A stretch of DNA of 64,000 nt, taken from NCBI GenBank assembly GCA_017452505.1, contig JAFTMI010000045.1:1-64000 (forward strand), given 5' to 3'. Positions 59,338-64,000 of this stretch are shown here, in pieces. Numbering within the stretch: position 1 is the stretch's first letter; every line of letters starts with the position of its first letter. A program made the position numbers and the translations under genes. The notes below the pieces were generated by a model. It worked only from the letters and a program-made list of their open reading frames with translations, was not told where the DNA came from and ran no database searches. Source of the stretch: Oscillospiraceae bacterium. GTDB taxonomy: Bacteria; Bacillota; Clostridia; Oscillospirales; Oscillospiraceae.

Positions 59338-60651
59338 ATGGATTTCATTTCCAACTTGATCAATCCCGGTTCTGTGGCCGTTGTGCTGATGGGTGCATTC
59401 TTTATCACCTTCTTAGGCTACTGTCTGGGCCGCATCTCCATTAAGGGTGTTTCCCTGGGAACTGCAGGCGTATTTCTGACAGCCCTGTTATTTGGTTATT
59501 TGTTTACCTTGCCGGGTTTGAAAGAGATCCCCGTTCTCTCTAAATTCCATATTGCGGATGCCTCAGCTTCCGCTATGGATAGATACGGCTTTATGGGCGA
59601 CATCGGTCTTATTCTCTTTGTGACCGCTGTGGGCTCCATTGCAGGTCCCAACTTCTTCCGGGATCTGAAAAAGAACGCAAAGACCTACATTCCTATGGGC
59701 GCTATCATCATTGCCATCGGCGCGCTGGCTGCTGCCGCATTTGCTGCAGTTCCCGGCATTGGTTCTTCCTTTGCCAGCGGTGTTCTCTCCGGCGCTCTTA
59801 CCTCTACGCCTGCTTTCTCCGCCGCTAAGGAGATTGCCGGCGACAAGGCTGCTATGGTTTCTTTAGGCCAGGCAATTTCCTATCCCTTTGGTGTTGTGGG
59901 CGTGGTTCTGTTCGTGCAGATTATGCCCAAGATGCTGAAAGCAAATATGGACAAGGAAAGAGCCCTCATTGCCAACCCTGCCAAGGCTAAGAAGGAAGTT
60001 AACACCGACGCAGAGGCTGCTGCAGATGCCTGCGATATGCCCGCCAAGGAAACGACTGCCAAGAAGCGTTTTGACATTGACGGCTTTGGTTTGGCTGCGT
60101 TCGGTGTTGCTGTGGTGCTGGGCATCCTGCTGGGCTCCATCAAGATCCCTCTCACCTCCAAGGGCTACAACGGCTCCTGCTTCTCTTTGGGTATGACCGG
60201 CGGTCCGCTGATCATGGCTCTGATCCTGGCCCACTTTGGTCACATTGGTCCTATGAATATGCGTGTGAACACCCAAGTGCTGAAGATCTTCCGGGAATTC
60301 GGCCTGGTGCTGTTCCTGCTGGGTGCAGGTGTGGAAGGTGGCGTACAGTTGGTTGAACAAATTCAGAACTCCCAGTACGGCATTATGATCGTGGTATACG
60401 GCTTTATTGCCGGTGTGATCATCACCATCATTCCCATGGTCGTTGGCTACATCTTTGCGAGAAAGGTATGCAAGCTGCCGCTACTCAGCACTTTGGGCTC
60501 TATCACCGGCGGTATGACCAGCACACCCGCTCTGGGTACACTGATCTCCGTAGCCGGAACTGACGATGTGGCCGGCGCTTACGCATCCACCTACCCCATC
60601 GCGTTGGTACTGATCGTGTTCGCTTGCCAAATCATTGGCATTGTGCTGTAA
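59338..60651 (+). CDS. AspT/YidE family antiporter
   Basis: A 437-residue membrane protein of the aspartate:alanine exchanger family with the duplicated Asp-Al_Ex domain. The signature SGALTSTPAFSAA near residue 157 repeats as TGGMTSTPALGTL near 393. About ten helices are split by a charged cytoplasmic loop around residues 205-245 (EVNTDAEAAADACDMPAKE). Family members exchange aspartate for alanine (AspT) or export succinate (SucE). Between fumarate reductase and fumarase genes, exchange of a C4-dicarboxylate or aspartate for succinate is the best guess. Confidence 0.85.
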   Translation: MDFISNLINPGSVAVVLMGAFFITFLGYCLGRISIKGVSLGTAGVFLTALLFGYLFTLPGLKEIPVLSKFHIADASASAMDRYGFMGDIGLILFVTAVGSIAGPNFFRDLKKNAKTYIPMGAIIIAIGALAAAAFAAVPGIGSSFASGVLSGALTSTPAFSAAKEIAGDKAAMVSLGQAISYPFGVVGVVLFVQIMPKMLKANMDKERALIANPAKAKKEVNTDAEAAADACDMPAKETTAKKRFDIDGFGLAAFGVAVVLGILLGSIKIPLTSKGYNGSCFSLGMTGGPLIMALILAHFGHIGPMNMRVNTQVLKIFREFGLVLFLLGAGVEGGVQLVEQIQNSQYGIMIVVYGFIAGVIITIIPMVVGYIFARKVCKLPLLSTLGSITGGMTSTPALGTLISVAGTDDVAGAYASTYPIALVLIVFACQIIGIVL

Positions 60652-60684
60652 TCCCAGCAATTTATACTTAGGAGGCATTCTGAA

Positions 60685-61527
60685 ATGCGTGAAATTCAAG
60701 TATCTGCCATCACCGATGTGGTGGAGCGGCTTTGTATTGAAGCCAACACCCATCTGCCCGGTGATGTAAAATGCGCCATTGAGACCTGCCGCGCCTGCGA
60801 GGACGGTGCGATCGCCCAGGGCGTTCTGGACAAGATCATCGAAAACTACAACATCGCTGACAGCGAGAATGTTCCCATTTGCCAGGACACCGGCATGGCC
60901 TGCGTGTTCCTGGAAATCGGCCAGGATGTACATTTGGTTGGCGGCGACCTGCGGGAAGCCGTTGACGAGGGTGTGCGCCGCGGCTACGGCAAGGGCTATC
61001 TGCGGAAGTCCGTTGTTGCTGACCCTGTCCGCCGTGGCAACACCGGCGACAACACCCCCGCAATGCTCTACACCGAGATCGTTCCCGGTGAGAATGTGAA
61101 GATCACCGTTGGCCCCAAGGGCTTCGGCAGTGAGAATATGAGCGCCATCCGGATGTTCAAGCCCTCTGCCGGTCTGCAGGGCATCAAGGACTTTATCCTG
61201 GAGACTGTGGAGTTGGCTGGCCCCAACCCCTGTCCTCCCATGGTGGTGGGCGTTGGTATCGGCGGCACCTTCGACAAGGCTGCGCTCCTTGCCAAGAAAG
61301 CCATTATACGTCCCCTGGACACCCACAACCCCGATCCCTTCTATGCAGAACTGGAAGACGAGATGCTGGAAAAGGTGAATGCGCTGGGTATCGGACCTCA
61401 GGGCTTCGGCGGCAAGACCACTGCCATCGGTCTGGACATTGAGACTATGCCCACCCACATTGCAGGTATGCCCTGTGCTATCAACATCAACTGCCATGTG
61501 ACCCGGCATAAGACGGAGGTGCTGTAA
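60685..61527 (+). CDS. Class I fumarate hydratase alpha subunit
   Basis: A 280-residue iron-sulfur hydro-lyase subunit. VPICQDTGMACVFLEIG near residue 60, GKGYLRKSVVADPVRRGNTGDN near 100, GPKGFGSENMSAIRMF near 148, PCPPMVVGVGIGGTFDKAALLAK near 180 and the last Cys in GMPCAININCH near 263 supply the cluster cysteines. It would hydrate fumarate or dehydrate malate; mesaconate is an alternative because mesaconase of glutamate fermenters is of this type. AGGAGG ribosome site. One base pair separates it from the beta subunit gene. Confidence 0.93.
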   Translation: MREIQVSAITDVVERLCIEANTHLPGDVKCAIETCRACEDGAIAQGVLDKIIENYNIADSENVPICQDTGMACVFLEIGQDVHLVGGDLREAVDEGVRRGYGKGYLRKSVVADPVRRGNTGDNTPAMLYTEIVPGENVKITVGPKGFGSENMSAIRMFKPSAGLQGIKDFILETVELAGPNPCPPMVVGVGIGGTFDKAALLAKKAIIRPLDTHNPDPFYAELEDEMLEKVNALGIGPQGFGGKTTAIGLDIETMPTHIAGMPCAININCHVTRHKTEVL

Positions 61528-61528
61528 A

Positions 61529-62080
61529 ATGGAAAAGCATATTACCCTTCCTCTCACCGAAGAGATCGCTAAAACCCTAAAGGCTGGCGACACCGTGTAT
61601 CTCACCGGTACCATTTACACCTCCCGTGACGCAGGTCACAAGCGGATGTGCGAATCCCTGGCTAAGGGCGAGGAACTGCCCTTTGACCCCAAGGATGCCA
61701 CCATCTACTATGTTGGCCCTACCCCCGCAAAGCCCGGACAGGTCATCGGTTCTGCCGGTCCTACCACTTCCGGCCGTATGGATGCTTACGCTCCCACTAT
61801 GATGAGCGTTGGCGCAAGAGGTATGATCGGCAAGGGTGCAAGACTGCCCGAGGTCGTGGAGGCCATGAAGAAGTACACCGGTGTGTACTTTGGCGCTATC
61901 GGTGGCGCAGGCGCACTGCTTGCCAAGTGCATTAAGAAGTGTGAACTGATTGCCTACGAAGATTTGGGCGCTGAGGCTCTGCGCAAGCTGTATGTGGAGG
62001 ATATGCCCCTGTTTGTCATCATTGACTGCGAAGGCAACAACCTCTATGAAACCGGTAGAGCTGAATACTTAAAGAAGTAA
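61529..62080 (+). CDS. Class I fumarate hydratase beta subunit
   Basis: A 183-residue beta subunit. TLKAGDTVYLTGTIYTSRDAGHKRM near residue 17, YVGPTPAKPGQVIGSAGPTTSGRMDAY near 64 and GKGARLPEV near 98, and AIGGAGALLAKCI near 118 followed by EDLGAEAL, match fumarase C-terminal domain proteins. Completes the heteromeric enzyme and ends the large operon just before a strong terminator. Confidence 0.94.
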   Translation: MEKHITLPLTEEIAKTLKAGDTVYLTGTIYTSRDAGHKRMCESLAKGEELPFDPKDATIYYVGPTPAKPGQVIGSAGPTTSGRMDAYAPTMMSVGARGMIGKGARLPEVVEAMKKYTGVYFGAIGGAGALLAKCIKKCELIAYEDLGAEALRKLYVEDMPLFVIIDCEGNNLYETGRAEYLKK

Positions 62081-62081
62081 T

Positions 62082-62115
62082 AAAAAATCACCCTGCGATG
62101 CAGGGTGATTTTTTT
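62082..62115. terminator. Bidirectional terminator at the end of the hdr-flox-frd operon
   Basis: AAAAAATCACCCTGC, loop GAT, GCAGGGTGATTTTTT between convergent genes. Confidence 0.94.
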
Positions 62116-63022
62116 AGTCCTCATATACATTGTAAGAGGTGAGCAGGTATTTGCCTGTTTCGTAGAGGGCTTTTTCATAGGCCCTTGCCACCGGCAAAGA
62201 TGCGCCGTTCTGACCGTGGAGGTTTTCAAATTTCCGAAGCTTATACTGGATCTTGCTGGTTGCTTCAAAGGTGAACGGGCCTTCAAAGCCCGCATCCACC
62301 AAGCCACGCATAGCATCGTCGTTATCCAAAGTGGACAGGAAGGGTGCAGTGTGCAGGTCATTTTTTCGGTCGTTATCGTTATAGTGAATAGCTTTTATGC
62401 GCTTGCCAAGTTTTACGATCTCATCGTGCTGCGGGGCAAACACATTGGCATGGCCGATATCCCAGCAAACACCCATGAGCGGATGGTCAAAATAGTCCAG
62501 GAAATCCGCCAACCGCTGAGCACTGTTCATATAAAATCTGCCTTGATTGTCCGCAATGCCCACATTTTCCACCAGCACCTTGACACCGGTCTTTTCCATA
62601 GTGGGAATCAGTTTTTCATAGAATTCCTTATTCAGCCGGTATGTCTCCTCCTGGGGGGTATTCCGCTTGACGCCGGCGTGGACAACTGTCATAGGAATGC
62701 CCAACTCACCGCAGATCTCAATAGAGCGGATGGTCTGCGCAGTCTTTTCCACCGGGTCTTCCGTGGGGCTCAGGGTTTCCAAGGTCTCAAATGCCGGGGA
62801 ATGGGCCTGTACAAAGGTCACGCCCAGCTTGTCGGCCTCTGCCTTTAACCGCCGGATATCCTCCCGCCAATTGTCGTGCATATAGGCGGCAGCTTCATTA
62901 TTGTACATAGAAAGGTCTATGTACCGAAAGCCGGCATCCGCAAGTTCTCTGATCTTATCGATGTCATTTGCATAGTACGCAGCAAAATCTCCGGTGGTAG
63001 TACAAAGCTTCATAGCCTTCAC
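62114..63022 (-). CDS. Sugar phosphate isomerase/epimerase-like TIM-barrel protein
   Basis: A 302-residue AP endonuclease 2-type TIM barrel. FVQAHSPAFETLETL near residue 72, MTVVHAGVKRNTPQEE near 113, VLVENVGIADNQG near 149, GVCWDIGHANVFAPQ near 184, IHYNDNDRKNDLH near 212 and FTFEATSKI near 250 hold the likely metal ligands. Substrate unknown. Its stop lies inside the shared terminator; it follows the serine hydrolase gene with an ATGA overlap. Confidence 0.88.
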   Translation of the reverse strand: MKAMKLCTTTGDFAAYYANDIDKIRELADAGFRYIDLSMYNNEAAAYMHDNWREDIRRLKAEADKLGVTFVQAHSPAFETLETLSPTEDPVEKTAQTIRSIEICGELGIPMTVVHAGVKRNTPQEETYRLNKEFYEKLIPTMEKTGVKVLVENVGIADNQGRFYMNSAQRLADFLDYFDHPLMGVCWDIGHANVFAPQHDEIVKLGKRIKAIHYNDNDRKNDLHTAPFLSTLDNDDAMRGLVDAGFEGPFTFEATSKIQYKLRKFENLHGQNGASLPVARAYEKALYETGKYLLTSYNVYED

Positions 63023-64000
63023 TCCTTATTCAGCATTTTCAAAATGGTATTGGGAATGGTATGACGCAGGTTATTCCGTTGGGTGTTCATCAAGGTCACA
63101 ATACCCAGGCCGGAGGCCGGGTGAATATAGAGGCTGGTGGCATAGGGAGGCGCGCTGCCGGGGTGGAAATATACCTGCCCGTTTTCTCCGTTATGGGAGA
63201 ACAAGGTAATGCCGTAGCCGTCATAAGCCTTGGGCTTACCACGGACCGTTTTCATTTCGTCAACGGAGGCTTTCTGCAAAACTTTTTCGCCGTTATTCAG
63301 TAAGCACCGGGCCAGGCGGCACAGGTCTTCTGCATTGGAATACAGGCCGCCGGCAGCCTGCCGGGCTGCATTTTCCTGGAGCTTGTGGAATACCCGGAAT
63401 TCACCGTTTTCTTCTGTATGGGGCAGGCAAATGGGATAGGTAGCCGCCAAGTGCAAATCAAATGTAGTTCTTTCCATTCCCAGCGGCTGCAGCACCCGCT
63501 CATGGGCAAGTTGGGTAAAAAACTTACCGGTAACTTTTTCCGCCACCAAAGATGCTAAGCGAATGCCCCAATTGGAATAGAGGTAGCCTTCCCCCAAGGA
63601 AAACTGCATTTCCAAGGTGGGCAGACCCGCCTGCAGGGACGGCTCTAAGGCGCTTTCCTCACGGGGACCCTCCGGGGTGTACTCCGCAGGAAGACCGGCA
63701 GTATGGGACAGGAGATGCCTCAAAGTCACATTCTCCTCCGTATTTTTATCGGTGAGGGTTAGCCAGGGCAGGATTTCCTTTACCCGGGTATCCAAAGACA
63801 GCTTTCCTTCTTCAACCAAGGATAGCACGGTCATTCCTGTGACCACCTTGGTGATGGATGCAATACGGAACATAGATTTGGAGGTGACCCCAACTTCCGG
63901 CCGCTCGATACTCTCTACACCAAAGCCTTCCGCAAAAATAATCTTTTCTCTATCGGTGATGGCAACCGCCATACCGGCGATTTTTTCATTTTTTAAGGTT
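63019..64000 (-). CDS. Serine beta-lactamase-like hydrolase (N-terminus outside window)
   Basis: Class C beta-lactamase/D-Ala-D-Ala carboxypeptidase-like serine hydrolase. The frame stays open to the window edge (…EKIAGMAVAITDREKIIFAEG), so the start lies beyond 64000. SITKVVTG is the SxxK motif with the nucleophilic Ser, YSNWG the Tyr-x-Asn motif, and HPGSAPPYA replaces the HxG/KTG motif. No leader peptide can be judged. Members range from penicillin-binding enzymes to esterases; next to an isomerase an esterase or peptidase role is as likely as resistance. Confidence 0.88.
   Translation of the reverse strand, partial: TLKNEKIAGMAVAITDREKIIFAEGFGVESIERPEVGVTSKSMFRIASITKVVTGMTVLSLVEEGKLSLDTRVKEILPWLTLTDKNTEENVTLRHLLSHTAGLPAEYTPEGPREESALEPSLQAGLPTLEMQFSLGEGYLYSNWGIRLASLVAEKVTGKFFTQLAHERVLQPLGMERTTFDLHLAATYPICLPHTEENGEFRVFHKLQENAARQAAGGLYSNAEDLCRLARCLLNNGEKVLQKASVDEMKTVRGKPKAYDGYGITLFSHNGENGQVYFHPGSAPPYATSLYIHPASGLGIVTLMNTQRNNLRHTIPNTILKMLNKE

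Noticed and set aside
1..64000. CRISPR array or classic insertion sequence
   Set aside because: No regularly spaced direct repeats and no transposase-like protein were seen.

Overview
The window looks like chromosomal DNA of a low-to-mid GC Gram-positive anaerobe of the class Clostridia, probably an Oscillospirales-like gut commensal. This is inferred from Shine-Dalgarno-led operons, TTGACA/TATAAT promoters with 17-bp spacers, an infC-rpmI-rplT operon behind an attenuated leader, a coenzyme-B12-dependent glutamate fermentation pathway, and many soluble flavin/iron-sulfur electron-transfer proteins with no respiratory chain. No species can be named from sequence alone.

Layout. 1-4872: 5' part of a very large secreted protein (minus strand, runs off the left edge). 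5.2-13.97 kb (minus): citD-citE-citF, a GntR regulator, a small unknown gene, then glmS-mutL-glmE-mal, i.e. glutamate mutase, methylaspartase and a citrate/citramalate-lyase-type enzyme. 14.1-18.8 kb (plus): a divergent operon with a long structured leader, citC, a P-loop/AlaRS-SAD-like protein, a CitX-CitG fusion and a CapA-like protein. 18.9-23.6 kb: LysR regulator divergent from alanine dehydrogenase, an M20 peptidase and an MmgE/PrpD protein. 23.6-26.6 kb: DUF308 membrane protein, XRE repressor facing a 76-residue protein, two sugar-phosphate isomerase-like proteins. 26.7-28.2 kb: infC-rpmI-rplT; infC appears to start with AUA. 28.2-33.8 kb: PHP phosphoesterase, DUF1846 protein, two tandem MATE transporters.

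33.9-49.6 kb: tRNA-Leu(CAG) followed by what looks like a nested genomic island. A 23-bp exact copy of the tRNA 3' end (36049-36071) closes a 2.07-kb insert carrying a SAP-PD-(D/E)XK nuclease-like gene, and a second copy of the tRNA CCA end plus terminator (49529-49566) could close a 15.5-kb island. The island carries an AraC-regulated cluster (AtuA-type protein, DUF4387, M20D amidohydrolase, CapA-like, ceramidase-like, two-subunit fumarase/tartrate dehydratase) and a second AraC-associated cluster (GH10 xylanase-like, enolase superfamily, SDR, UlaG-like hydrolase). An ECF-type S component follows.

50.3-62.1 kb: the most remarkable locus. One apparent operon encodes HdrB, HdrC, HdrA, an MvhD/FloxD protein, FloxC-, FloxB- and FloxA-like proteins, a SdhB/FrdB-type iron-sulfur protein, a fumarate-reductase-type flavoprotein, an AspT-family exchanger and both subunits of a class I fumarase. 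This could be a soluble NADH-dependent, possibly flavin-based electron-bifurcating fumarate reductase supplied with fumarate by its own fumarase and exchanging dicarboxylates through AspT. The window closes with an isomerase-like protein and a truncated serine beta-lactamase-like hydrolase (minus).

Working together: glutamate would be converted to methylaspartate (GlmES, MutL), mesaconate (Mal), citramalate (mesaconase, possibly one of the two fumarase-like pairs) and then acetate plus pyruvate (CitDEF type lyase matured by CitC/CitXG), while the Hdr-Flox-Frd operon would dispose of NADH onto fumarate and may give reduced ferredoxin.
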